From the NCBI GenBank assembly GCA_002337525.1, contig DDGG01000021.1, forward strand, positions 1 through 19,234: a stretch of 19,234 nucleotides of DNA, written 5' to 3'. The stretch comes from Alphaproteobacteria bacterium UBA1908. GTDB taxonomy: Bacteria; Pseudomonadota; Alphaproteobacteria; Caedimonadales; UBA1908. The position numbers and the translations under genes are program-made. Shown here one piece after another: positions 8,380 to 16,748 of this stretch. Every line of letters begins with the position of its first letter. The stretch's first letter is position 1. Below the pieces are notes generated by a model, which was given only the letters and a program-made list of their open reading frames with translations, did no database searches and was not told where the DNA came from.

Positions 8380-8427
8380 CGGAAAATCCTTTTGATTGTT
8401 CTTGATAAAAAGCCCGGGAAGTGAAAA

Positions 8428-9393
8428 TTATCCAACACTTTTAATAAGATCAATAATAGTAGGTCCCAGAATCATGATCATCAGGCTGGGTAATGTAAAC
8501 AGAACGACGGGAATTGCAAGAATCGCGGGTAATTTCTGTGCACGTTCTTCAATCGATAGAATTTTTTGTTCTCTAAATTCATGCGATAAAATTTTCAAGG
8601 TGTGCGAAACAGATGTTCCTTGTTCTTCTGATTGAATCAGGGTGGTGACAAGTCCACGAATCAAAGAGATATCAAGGCGATTTCCAAGATTACGAAAAGC
8701 TGTTTGACGGTCTGGTAAGATGCTTAATTCAATTGACGTAATCGCAAACTCTTTACAAAGCTCCGGGTTAGACGTGCTTAACTCCTGGGCGACTTGCTCA
8801 AAACTTCGATCAATGCTGAGTCCTGCATTGGTACAAATGACAAGAAGATCCAGTGCACTTGATAAATCACGGCGCATTCCCTGATACCGGAGTTTTATTT
8901 TGGTATTAATAATATAATCGAAAAAGATGAGACCTACCAAAACACCAGCGATAACAATACCCAGGTGGACTAGATCAGTTTGTTTTACCAGCGCCGGAAA
9001 AGTAAGCGTCGCAAAAAAGGCACCTGCCGTAAAGGCAATTGTTGAAATGATTTTAACTCCCAGGTAGAGGACTGTCGCGTTTAAAGAGCTCCAGCCGGCT
9101 TTTTCGAAAAGGAGCTTATAATGCGCCGTTTTTTCTTCCATAAAACGACTGGAGTAAGTTTTTAACAGGTTTTCGATTGCTTTTAGTTGTTCTTTAAATG
9201 CGTGTTTTTTCTTTTGTTTCTTTGCTTGCGATGCCTGTGAGGAGCGTGCTTTTCGTTTGGATCCTGTCGCCACTTCGCGTGCTTTTGACAGCATCTCGAT
9301 TTTTGTTAGATAACGTGTTGAGAAAAAATACCCTCCAGCGATCAGGAGAAAAGTCATAAGGGCGAGATAAAAATCAGTTTGATTAAAAGTCAT
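8428..9393 (-). CDS. tadC: Tad pilus/type II secretion inner-membrane platform protein TadC
   Basis: T2SSF-domain membrane protein forming, with TadB, the inner-membrane platform for a Tad/Flp-type pilus. 321 residues: an N-terminal membrane helix, a basic lysine-rich linker (residues about 45-70), two central hydrophobic segments (about 105-160), the T2SSF cytoplasmic domain (LSSALDLLVICTNAGLSIDRSF, GNRLDISLIRGLVTTLIQSEEQGTSVSHTL split here by my note) and a C-terminal helix before a short tail. The motifs A.DLLVIC..AGLS and QSEEQGTSV are typical of TadC. The start ATG at 9393 follows the tadB stop after one base, with AGG in the last tadB codons as ribosome-binding site, so translation is coupled. 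No ATPase or pilin gene lies next to it. Confidence 0.92.
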   Translation of the reverse strand: MTFNQTDFYLALMTFLLIAGGYFFSTRYLTKIEMLSKAREVATGSKRKARSSQASQAKKQKKKHAFKEQLKAIENLLKTYSSRFMEEKTAHYKLLFEKAGWSSLNATVLYLGVKIISTIAFTAGAFFATLTFPALVKQTDLVHLGIVIAGVLVGLIFFDYIINTKIKLRYQGMRRDLSSALDLLVICTNAGLSIDRSFEQVAQELSTSNPELCKEFAITSIELSILPDRQTAFRNLGNRLDISLIRGLVTTLIQSEEQGTSVSHTLKILSHEFREQKILSIEERAQKLPAILAIPVVLFTLPSLMIMILGPTIIDLIKSVG

Positions 9394-9394
9394 T

Positions 9395-10387
9395 TTATAA
9401 CCTGAATTTTGTTAGTTGTTTCACAACAATAGCGGTTGCCGTAATCATCGCAATGACTGAGTATAAAAGTTTACGCCCCACTTCGTCATCAAGAAATGCC
9501 TGGATATACCCTGGTTTGAAATACATCATGGCAAGTGTTGCAATGAAGGGTAAGGATCCAACAATAAGGCCTGTTGCACGAGCTTCTGCTGAAAGAGCTT
9601 TGACTTTTAATCGAAGCTCTTCCCGTTTACGCAGAACAAAAGTAATATTCTCGATTAATTCCGACAAAGGCCCTCCTGTGCGTCGTTGAATAACAAGAGC
9701 AACAACAAAGAAATCAAAATCCGGGTGATCTACTTTCAATGCAATATTTTTAAGAGCTTCTTCATAGGGGACACCAAAAGTAATTTGTTCCGTAATTGTT
9801 AAAAACTCGCCTCCAACAGGGTCTGCAATTTCTTCGGCAATTGTTAGGAATGTTTTCTCAATTGTAAAACCGGCTTTTAATCCGCGCACAATAATATCAA
9901 GAGCAAGAGGGAAGTTATCCAAAAATTTTTGTTCATGTGTCGTGGCACGCTGAGATAGAATACCAAAAAAAATAAGAACTGATCCAATCATGCTAATGGT
10001 AAGTGCAAGGTAAGCACTCATTTTCAGAAAAACAATTAACAAAGCAGATAAAAGGAAGGCCATGAATAAAATGCCCAGAAAAATTTGCGCAGGACCCAGT
10101 TTCAGATTGGATTTGTAAAAGAGTGCTTTTAATTTATTACGGGAATTATCTGATCCGGAAAAATAACGTTTCATTCTTTTCTGGAGAAGGCTTTCTCGTT
10201 TATACTGGAGAAGTTTATTGCCTTTATTCGCCGTGATAGTTGTTTCCTGAGAAGCAATAGCCATAACACGTTGATGAAAGTCTGTTCTGCGCCTGAAATC
10301 CTGAGTTGATCTAAAGACAACATATCCGACAAAAAAAACAATTCCCCCTAGAATATGGGGTAAGTAAGTCTCGATAAAAACGTCCAA
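9395..10387 (-). CDS. tadB: Tad pilus/type II secretion inner-membrane platform protein TadB
   Basis: T2SSF-domain protein pairing with TadC. 330 residues: N-terminal helix (about 10-27), basic cytoplasmic stretch, two membrane helices around residues 100-145, the T2SSF domain with FPLALDIIVRGLKAGFTIEKTF and VQRRTGGPLSE, and two C-terminal membrane helices. The QRRTGG(P/N)L motif is diagnostic of TadB. The start is TTG at 10387, chosen because AGGTGAGG lies just upstream and no ATG precedes the first membrane helix. It sits 79 nt downstream of the secretin gene and one base ahead of tadC. The length is normal and there is no sign of decay. Confidence 0.92.
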   Translation of the reverse strand: MDVFIETYLPHILGGIVFFVGYVVFRSTQDFRRRTDFHQRVMAIASQETTITANKGNKLLQYKRESLLQKRMKRYFSGSDNSRNKLKALFYKSNLKLGPAQIFLGILFMAFLLSALLIVFLKMSAYLALTISMIGSVLIFFGILSQRATTHEQKFLDNFPLALDIIVRGLKAGFTIEKTFLTIAEEIADPVGGEFLTITEQITFGVPYEEALKNIALKVDHPDFDFFVVALVIQRRTGGPLSELIENITFVLRKREELRLKVKALSAEARATGLIVGSLPFIATLAMMYFKPGYIQAFLDDEVGRKLLYSVIAMITATAIVVKQLTKFRL

Positions 10388-10466
10388 AACCTCACCTATT
10401 TTACTATTTCTTTATCATTAAGGATAACAGATTTTACGATTATAATACAAAAATCTGTTGTCGTTT

Positions 10467-12089
10467 TTAAAAAGAAAGTGGTCTCGGGTCTTTTGTAAAG
10501 GTTTTATATACATTCTGATCTGCTGAATCGACGGGTGTAGACTTGATTTCATAGGATTCACCGTGATGAGATTCAAGAATGGTGGCACGGATAAAAATCA
10601 CAAGTTCGGTAACACTTCGGTCATTAGATTTCCCTTTAAAAAGGGCCCCCAAAAGAGGAAGGTCAGAAAGTTCAGGGACTCCTGTTTTATCATTATCTGA
10701 GCGCTCTTCCATCAGTCCTCCCATGATGGCTATTTCTCCCGAATTCATCGTAAGAACAGAATCAATTTCTCGTACTTGTACTTCAGGTACGAGCGAAGAT
10801 TGTTCCTGTTGAGAAACAATTGCAACGGCCGGATCCTCTTTTTCATCGACAACACGGGAGATCGTTGGCCTTAAGGTCATTATTATCTCTCCTGTTTCCG
10901 GGTTAATGGAAGGTTGGACGACCATGACAAGACCAATGGGGACAGTTTGGATTTCACTGGAAACGTGCTCGCGCTGACGTGTGTTATTGTCAAGGCTGAA
11001 TTCCCGATCATAATCAATTTGAAAGAAAACTTTGTTTGTTGCAACTTTTAAAATTGCGGGTTGATTATTCATAACAGTTAATCGTGGGCTTGATAGTGTA
11101 CGAACCGTACCAAAATGCTGCATCAGGCTCAGGAGTCCTGAAAGATGGCGTCCTTTCCCGCCAATGCTGAAAACATTGCGTTGAGGAATGGCAGCAGGAT
11201 TAAAAGGGCCAGGGGTTGTTATTTGCCCCAGAGGAGCCTGGACGGCAAAATCACCACGGAGTGAGCTCCAGTTGATACCACTTTTGAACTCATCTTTCAG
11301 GTGAACCTCTACAATTTTAGCCTCGATCAAAACTTGAGACGAAACGAGGGATTCCAAAAGATCAAGATATTTTTTGATACGTTTATGTTGAGCTGCAGTT
11401 GCTTTGACTGACAAAAGCCCTGCCTGAGCATGAATGGAGAAGGGGGCTCCTTCTGACCCTACAATTAAGGCCATATTTTTCTCAAGTTCATGCCAGAAAT
11501 CAGTTTTTGTAGCCCCTGTTAGTAAGGTGTTGGATCCATTATCAAGGTGGCTTTCCTTACCATCAACGGCAGAGAAGACATCTGTTGCGATAGAGGTTCG
11601 ATTAGTATTCTCTCGTGTCAGAGATAAAAATTGCAAGGGATATGTTTTGTGAAAAGGTGAGTCAGGTTCAATACGAATAAAGCTTCCTTCAACTGTATGG
11701 CGCAGGTTTGCAAGGATACATATTTGCTGGATAACCTCAAGGCAGGGTCTATTCTGGGCATAAAAAGAAAGGGTTCCTGTTACGTTGGGGCTCACTGCCA
11801 TTGAAAGCCCCGTTTGTCGAGCAAGAACAAGTAAAATATCTTTCACAGGAACTTCATTTGTAAAAGAGAGAGTTACTTTTTTTGTCAGCAAAGGAGAAGA
11901 CGTTTCCTGTACAGATTTTCTTTTTTTATGAAACTTCTTATGGGGAGGCGTATTGGGAAAAAGAGCTGTTTTATACTCTTTTTCTGACAATTGAAGGTGT
12001 GGATCATGCGTTTTATACAATTCTGCTGTTTCACATCCTGTCAAAAGAAAACCGGTGATGATCAAGATTCGTTGATAAATACCTCCCAA
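10467..12089 (-). CDS. Lipoprotein secretin (MshL/PulD-type), outer-membrane pore
   Basis: 540-residue outer-membrane secretin expected to be the exit channel for a pilus or type II-like system. It has a lipoprotein signal with lipobox LLTGC (C19), an N-terminal STN-like domain (about 70-150, with EVPVKDILLVLARQTGLSM), a small N1-like region, and a C-terminal secretin domain (about 275-510). Characteristic secretin segments are SGINWSSLRGDF, RTLSSPRLTVMNNQPA, the VPIGLVMVVQPSI strand and GEIAIMGGLMEER followed by GVPELSDLPLLGALF. The lipoprotein form and overall layout resemble MshL more than CpaC, the usual Tad secretin. The only in-frame start is TTG at 12089, because a TGA lies 8 codons upstream. 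GAGGGG sits 4 nt before it. A promoter candidate precedes it. tadB and tadC follow on the same strand, so this is probably one operon. Confidence 0.9.
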   Translation of the reverse strand: MGGIYQRILIITGFLLTGCETAELYKTHDPHLQLSEKEYKTALFPNTPPHKKFHKKRKSVQETSSPLLTKKVTLSFTNEVPVKDILLVLARQTGLSMAVSPNVTGTLSFYAQNRPCLEVIQQICILANLRHTVEGSFIRIEPDSPFHKTYPLQFLSLTRENTNRTSIATDVFSAVDGKESHLDNGSNTLLTGATKTDFWHELEKNMALIVGSEGAPFSIHAQAGLLSVKATAAQHKRIKKYLDLLESLVSSQVLIEAKIVEVHLKDEFKSGINWSSLRGDFAVQAPLGQITTPGPFNPAAIPQRNVFSIGGKGRHLSGLLSLMQHFGTVRTLSSPRLTVMNNQPAILKVATNKVFFQIDYDREFSLDNNTRQREHVSSEIQTVPIGLVMVVQPSINPETGEIIMTLRPTISRVVDEKEDPAVAIVSQQEQSSLVPEVQVREIDSVLTMNSGEIAIMGGLMEERSDNDKTGVPELSDLPLLGALFKGKSNDRSVTELVIFIRATILESHHGESYEIKSTPVDSADQNVYKTFTKDPRPLSF

Positions 12090-12500
12090 GGGACCCCTCT
12101 TACTGTTTGTTCATTTTCTGAAATTTACTACCGTTCTCTGTGTTTTTTAACCTTTCGTCAGAAAGATATAGAAACCTCTACACCTTCCTTATAGCGAGAA
12201 GGTAAGCTTAAGTAAAACTTATTGATTGATAAGCAAATTGACCATACGAGAAAAAAAATAGAAAAACCAGCTTCTTTCGTTTTGAAAGCAATATTTTTTA
12301 AGACAATCCGGAAAAAGCTGTTTGAAACCAGGAGTTAAAATACCAAGAAAAGGTCTCGACAAGCTGCTATGGCTTTGATACAAAACGTTAGAGATATTAG
12401 ACGTTGACCATAACTTTTTGATTTCACGTTGGTAAGTCTTTGTTTCTACGTTTTTTTTGGTTTTTAAAATCTGTTAGTACTTTTGAGTCAAAAAATCTTG
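12090..12500. other. Divergent intergenic region between secretin and tRNA-Lys
   Basis: 411 bp without a credible gene. It holds the candidate minus-strand promoter of the secretin operon and a small dyad CTTAT-TGATTG-ATAAG around 12218-12233. A T-rich stretch follows (about 12450-12470) before tRNA-Lys. I could not find a well-spaced promoter for the tRNA itself. Confidence 0.5.
12188..12216 (-). promoter_or_regulatory. Candidate promoter of the secretin-tadB-tadC operon
   Basis: On the minus strand TTTACT (12216-12211) and TATAAG (12193-12188) are separated by 17 bp. This places the start near 12181, about 90 nt before the TTG start of the secretin. The -35 matches consensus at only four of six positions. 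Confidence 0.45.
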
Positions 12501-12576
<76 letters not shown>

Positions 12577-12625
12577 AGACTTTCAAAGGGTTTTCGAATT
12601 TTTTATCAAAATTAAAAATACTGTG

Positions 12626-12645
12626 GGGGAGCAAATGGGGAGCAA
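12626..12645. repeat. Tandem GGGGAGCAA repeat beside tRNA-Lys
   Basis: GGGGAGCAA occurs twice with an 11-bp period (12626-12634 and 12637-12645), about 50 bp past the tRNA 3' end. It is strikingly G-rich in an AT-rich setting. It could be residual integrase arm-type sites or the remnant of an att region; that reading is inference. Confidence 0.5.
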
Positions 12646-12770
12646 GATGAAAAAACTCCTTATCTAATTCTATTTTTCAAAAGTTTTGTTTCGTTTACTG
12701 AAGTTTCTAATAATAATCTGATATTGACCATTTTGCTCTTAAAGTAAAAAATAATTTTATGTCACTATTT

Positions 12771-12799
12771 TTGACACACTTTCTTAAAATTTTTATATT
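12771..12799 (+). promoter_or_regulatory. Near-consensus sigma-70 promoter of the sensor/NB-ARC unit
   Basis: A perfect TTGACA (12771-12776), a 17-bp spacer and TATATT (12794-12799). The predicted transcript starts near 12806 and has a leader of about 115 nt. It is the best promoter in the window. Confidence 0.75.
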
Positions 12800-12885
12800 T
12801 GTCAATAATTTGAAAAAAGGCTAAAATTCTCAAAAAAATCTTAACAGGTTTATAAGAGGCTTAAATGTCATTTAATCAGCATCCT

Positions 12886-12923
12886 GGAGGTATATTAGGC
12901 CAAAAAGCTTTGGCCTAGAGATG
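12886..12923 (+). promoter_or_regulatory. Leader hairpin between Shine-Dalgarno and start codon
   Basis: GGAGG at 12886-12890 is followed by a perfect 9-bp stem, TAGGCCAAA (12896-12904) with TTTGGCCTA (12909-12917), closed by the loop AAGC, then GAG and the ATG at 12921. The linear SD-ATG gap is 30 nt, too long. With the hairpin folded only 8 unpaired nt separate them. The alternative is initiation at ATT (12894), in frame but a very rare start. Confidence 0.6.
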
Positions 12924-14433
12924 CTTTCAGTTTTACCCGGATTTCAGCAAGGCACTTTTGCGCGTCTTATTTCTCGTTCCTTAAAAAAGCAAGTTTTAAG
13001 GTTAAGTCTCTTTTGTGGCCTGATGAGCGCTTTTATTTTAGCAAGTACTTTTGTACATTATCTTTATGATCAGAATAAAAATGATACTGTGCTCTCTGAT
13101 CAAAGATCTTCAAAGAGTTCTTTCTATAGCAGAAGAACAGCTTTCTTTTCTTGTTCAAAGATTGGATGATGTCACAGAAGAACGTGAGATTTCTCGTGTT
13201 CTTAAAACTCTTCCCGATTTTCCTGATGGGCTCATATCAGATGTTTTTATTTTACGAGATACAGTAAAGTATACGAGTCGAGGGCAGACGATGCTGCTTG
13301 AACTGGATTCTTCTTATAAGAGAGAAGGCGTCTTTACCGATACTTTTGGCAACGTGTGTTTTGTTAAAGAGGGCACCAATGGCTTTTATGTTATCAGACT
13401 CTCACTCTCATCTTTGGCGTTAGCCTTGAACGTGCCTTCTGTTTCTTTTGCATCTACGGGTGCTAATTCTGGTCCAAAATCGATTCAAATCTCTCAAAAC
13501 GGATGGCTAGAGCTTAAAGAAAACAAGGCACCTTTCCTTAGAATTTTTGCGGACAAGTATTTTTGGCTGATTGTATCCCTGCCTCTTGTATCCGTTTTTA
13601 TTATGGGATCGTGCTTGGTACTTTATCTCTGGCTGTTTTTGGTGACCCACCGAAAACATCGACGACATATCAACACGATTGAGAATGAATTGAATATCTT
13701 GCGTGACGATAACCTTGCCTTAACGATAGACAATCAAAAAATGACAAAGATTTCTGCAGCATTGAAGCAAAAACAAAAAATACAAGCTGATTTATATCAG
13801 AAATATGTGCAAAGACGACAGAATCTTGCAGGAAAAATATCGGATATATCACGTTTTGTTTCGCGTTCTTTTATCGATAGTGGGGAAATACTGGAAAATC
13901 AGGAATTTTCAAAATTACTGATTGAAATCTCAAAATCCTCCAAAATTTTATCGGACGGTCTTTTTGAAATGAAAATAGAGCAGAAGGTTTCTTTGTCTGA
14001 CTGTTTAAAACAGATCAAAAAGTATCTAACCTGGAGTCTTTTAAAAGCAGGTGTTTCCTTAATTTTCGATGAGGAGCAGGAATGTTTCTTGAAGAGTGAT
14101 GAGCTTGGGATTAAGCTTTTGCTCATCAATATCCTGCTACGCCATATTGGTCGAGCCTATGAAGGGGCAATCGTAGTGTGTCGTGTTATTCAAACAAAAG
14201 AACACCTTGATATTATTATTTCCTGTGAAAAATCTCTTCAGACAGAAAGAATGCTGGGAACAGACAATCACTCTAATCCTCTAATCTTTTCTGATGAAGT
14301 TCTCCCTAAATTGGCTGATGTTCTTGAATTAGCATATACAAGCTCTGCTTTAAAGACAACAAAACTAACGTATCATCTGATTGAGTCTGTTGCTCAATTT
14401 GAAGGAGTCAATGTTGTTCAAATGTTCCGTTAA
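12921..14433 (+). pseudogene. Two-TM sensor-like membrane protein, frameshifted
   Basis: Two overlapping frames together make one protein of about 500 residues. The first (12921 to about 13100) encodes a basic N-terminus and a membrane helix (LSLFCGLMSAFILASTFVHYLY). The second frame (open from about 13042 to 14433) continues with a helical segment (IAEEQLSFLVQRLDD), an extracytoplasmic domain, a second membrane helix (around 13560-13650, LIVSLPLVSVFIMGSCLVLYLW broken by charged flanks), a coiled-coil linker and a C-terminal region. That region has the layout of a histidine kinase DHp/ATPase module (LKAGVSLIFDEEQE, LLLINILLRHIG, EGAIVVCRV), but I see no phosphoacceptor histidine, N-box asparagine or DxGxG. 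The switch, about 13080-13125, needs one base to be skipped. It overlaps the NB-ARC gene by 23 bp. A real mutation, a read error and programmed frameshifting are all possible. Sensor identity is inferred from topology. Confidence 0.6.
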
Positions 14434-15994
14434 GCTTCCCCTCATTTTGTTGATATTCTTTGCTGCTGTGCCTGCGGCTGCGATACCTCAACTGTGGAAT
14501 ATACCTGTTGAATCTTCAAAGTTTATTGGGCGAGAAAAGTATCTGTTAAAAATCTCTCAACAACTCCCACAAAATCCTGTTGTGCTATCGGGTTTGTCGG
14601 GGATTGGTAAAACATCGTTAGCTTATCATTATGTTCGTTGCCATTATGCAGAATATGATATTGCCTGGAAATTTGATGCTGCAAAAGATTTAGACGATCA
14701 AGTCACTAAGCTTGCTCAAAAGCTTTGTGAGTTAGAAGATTTGGTGAAAACGCCCCGTTTTTCAGACCCCATTGCCTGCCTTTCTTTTGTCAAGAGTTGG
14801 CTTCGTCAAACAAAACGACGGTGGCTTTTAATTTTTGATGATGCTAAATCTTATGGAGATATTGTTGGTTATTTGCCAGAGATTCACGGGAATAAAGACA
14901 AGCATATCATCGTGACTTCTCTTTCAATCAGAGCGCGGGAGTTATCAATGAGACTCGAAAAATTTTCGGAAGAAGAGTCTTTGGCATTTTTAAAGTTTCA
15001 TCTTGGAGATGCTTTTGAGAAAGAAGCTTGCTTGACTCTTGCGGAAATAGTTGATTTTCATCCCTTGGCTCTTAGGCAAGCTGTTTCATTTATTAAATTT
15101 ACGCCAGGTTTTAGTATAAAAGACTATATTGAGTTATTTAAAAATAAGACTCAGGAGTTTTGGGAGATGGAACGGGCTGCTCTTGCGAATGATAATTTCA
15201 GGTCAAATCAGCCGGAGCTTTATACTTCTATCAAAATTTCTCTTGAGAAGTTAAAAAAAGAAAGGCCTGATTCTTACCGTCTTTTGACTTTCCTTGTTCA
15301 GGTCTATCATAAAAAAATTGAAGGAAAGTTGATTCGATCCTGGTTGGATCGTTTTACTCAAAAGAATCTTACGGCATTTGGATCTCTTTTGGATCGTGCT
15401 CTGGTTTTTAAAATTGAGGAATCAGATACTTCCAAAGGATATGCCATTCACAATTATGTGCGTGATGTTGTTTTGGATAATGTGACGGATGCAGAACTTT
15501 TAGAAGCACAGAATTCTAGTATAGATCTGTTTCATCACTTTTTGTCTGGTAATCCTGATATTGTTTTTGAATATTTTGAATCTCACCCTAACCATATCAA
15601 TCATCTGGAAGCTCTTTGTGCTTTAAGAAAGGATATTAATTCGGATAAGGATCTGGATCTGGCTGTAAAGCTTTTATATTATTCTTACTATGTTCAGCGA
15701 AAGTATGATTTCTCTGAAGTGCTTGCCAGGAAAATTAGTACATCTCTTCAAAATAAAAGCTTTGGCAACAAATTAATCGTTGCCAGCTTTTATAGCATGA
15801 ACAGCTATATGAAATACCTTTCTGACGGTTTGCCAGAGGCGATTGAGGAAGCTCTTAAGGCTTCTCGACTTCTTAAAACAATGGATTCTGAAGAAGTTCG
15901 CAAAGAGCTTATTATGCTGTTATCCAATAACCTTGGCTTTTATTACTATTGGCGGCTTTGTTGCAAAAAATTTAGGGAGTTACAGAATTATTGA
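14411..15994 (+). CDS. NB-ARC (STAND) ATPase with signal peptide, 3'-truncated by IS6
   Basis: An NB-ARC nucleotide-binding switch, normally an oligomerising ATPase with a C-terminal sensor. With the ATG at 14411 (GAAGGAG 3 nt upstream) the protein opens with a signal peptide: FKCSVK, a hydrophobic run, and VPAAA before IPQLWN. Next come FIGREKYL (pre-P-loop), Walker A GLSGIGKTS (residues 61-69), Walker B LLIFDDA (139-145), the sensor-like HIIVTS (165-170) and FHPLAL (216-221), equivalent to the GLPL motif. A winged-helix-like region and TPR-like helices follow. In the last helix (NNLGFYYYW) the reading frame enters the IS6 left end at 15954; the final 14 residues are IS-encoded, so the TPR sensor is missing. 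The start overlaps the preceding sensor gene by 23 bp, indicating translational coupling. An upstream in-frame TTG at 14381 is less likely. Whether the fragment is functional is doubtful. Confidence 0.85.
   Translation: MLFKCSVKLPLILLIFFAAVPAAAIPQLWNIPVESSKFIGREKYLLKISQQLPQNPVVLSGLSGIGKTSLAYHYVRCHYAEYDIAWKFDAAKDLDDQVTKLAQKLCELEDLVKTPRFSDPIACLSFVKSWLRQTKRRWLLIFDDAKSYGDIVGYLPEIHGNKDKHIIVTSLSIRARELSMRLEKFSEEESLAFLKFHLGDAFEKEACLTLAEIVDFHPLALRQAVSFIKFTPGFSIKDYIELFKNKTQEFWEMERAALANDNFRSNQPELYTSIKISLEKLKKERPDSYRLLTFLVQVYHKKIEGKLIRSWLDRFTQKNLTAFGSLLDRALVFKIEESDTSKGYAIHNYVRDVVLDNVTDAELLEAQNSSIDLFHHFLSGNPDIVFEYFESHPNHINHLEALCALRKDINSDKDLDLAVKLLYYSYYVQRKYDFSEVLARKISTSLQNKSFGNKLIVASFYSMNSYMKYLSDGLPEAIEEALKASRLLKTMDSEEVRKELIMLLSNNLGFYYYWRLCCKKFRELQNY
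15954..15977 (+). repeat. Left inverted repeat of the IS6-family element
   Basis: 24 bp, identical to the right end at 19 of 24 positions (differences at 4, 5, 11, 17 and 22). Confidence 0.88.
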
Positions 15995-16007
15995 GGAGGG
16001 TTGTTGA

Positions 16008-16716
16008 TTATACCGTATAGATGTCGAATTGCTTATTGATAAGACGGATTTCTCCAAAGACTTTATTCTCCCACATCCATGCCTTGAATTGCCCTTTCCT
16101 AAACATGCACATGACTTCAAAACCTTTGATTGTCGCAAAGGCTGTTTTAAGGGACTTTAATCCCCAGAGTGGGTTTAATAAGACGTTTAAGTTTTGCGTG
16201 GTCTGCTTCGATTCGGTTATTAAGGTATTTCACAGATCTATGCTTCGTTTTTGAAGGGCACTTTCCTTCTTGTTTCATCTCAGATATGGCTGAAACATAA
16301 GAGGCAATTTTGTCTGTATTGATAGTTTGAGGGTGTGCCCAGGACTTTATGCTTTTCAACGCTTTTCCCGGGAATCGCTTAGCTGCTTTGGCATTACGCG
16401 TCCTGGAGAGATAAAAATCAATAGTACCTCCTCTTTTATCAATCGCCCGATAGAGAGAACATCACGGTCCTTTTACTTTCGCAGATGTCTCACCAATCTG
16501 CCAGCTATAACCGAGGGTAGGTTATACCATCGCAATTGTTTATATCTCAGGAAGCAAACACTGAATCCAGCAGAAAAGAGTTGTGTGCTCAACTTCAACA
16601 CCCCTTTCAAGCATCATTTCTTCAAGACCTCGGTAGCTGATGCCATACTTACAATACCATCGCACATATCCCGGGATAATACCTCCTTGATAATGACGTC
16701 CTTTGAAATCACTCAA
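16008..16716 (-). pseudogene. IS6-family DDE transposase, degenerate
   Basis: Read from about 16716 (TTG) leftwards it opens SDFKGRHYQGG, then VRWYCKYGISYRGLEEMM and ERGVEVEHTTL, the conserved N-terminus of IS6 transposases. Three in-frame stops follow, in LPEI(stop)TIAMV(stop)PTLGYSW and KVKGP(stop)CSLYRAIDK. The catalytic domain is recognisable, but the first aspartate is lost: the usual VDETYVK motif reads IGETSAK. The second aspartate (INTDKIASY) and the glutamate (NNRIEADHAKLKRLIKPTLG) remain. A frameshift near 16150 moves the C-terminus (KSLKTAFATIKGFEVM, MFRKGQFKAWMWENKVFGE) into another frame. It cannot make active transposase; mobility would require a functional copy elsewhere acting on its ends. 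Confidence 0.9.
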
Positions 16717-16748
16717 CACTTTACTTCAACACAAAATACTAAACTCAA

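Larger units (their letters stand above)
12577..12920. other. AT-rich non-coding stretch after tRNA-Lys
   Basis: 344 bp with no supported coding region. It contains a short GC-rich tandem repeat (12626-12645), a near-consensus promoter (12771-12799) and the hairpin leader of the next gene, listed separately. I see no integrase gene. Confidence 0.6.

Noticed and set aside
11991..12194. 67-residue plus-strand frame
   Set aside because: Antisense to the secretin start and its promoter; no supporting signals.
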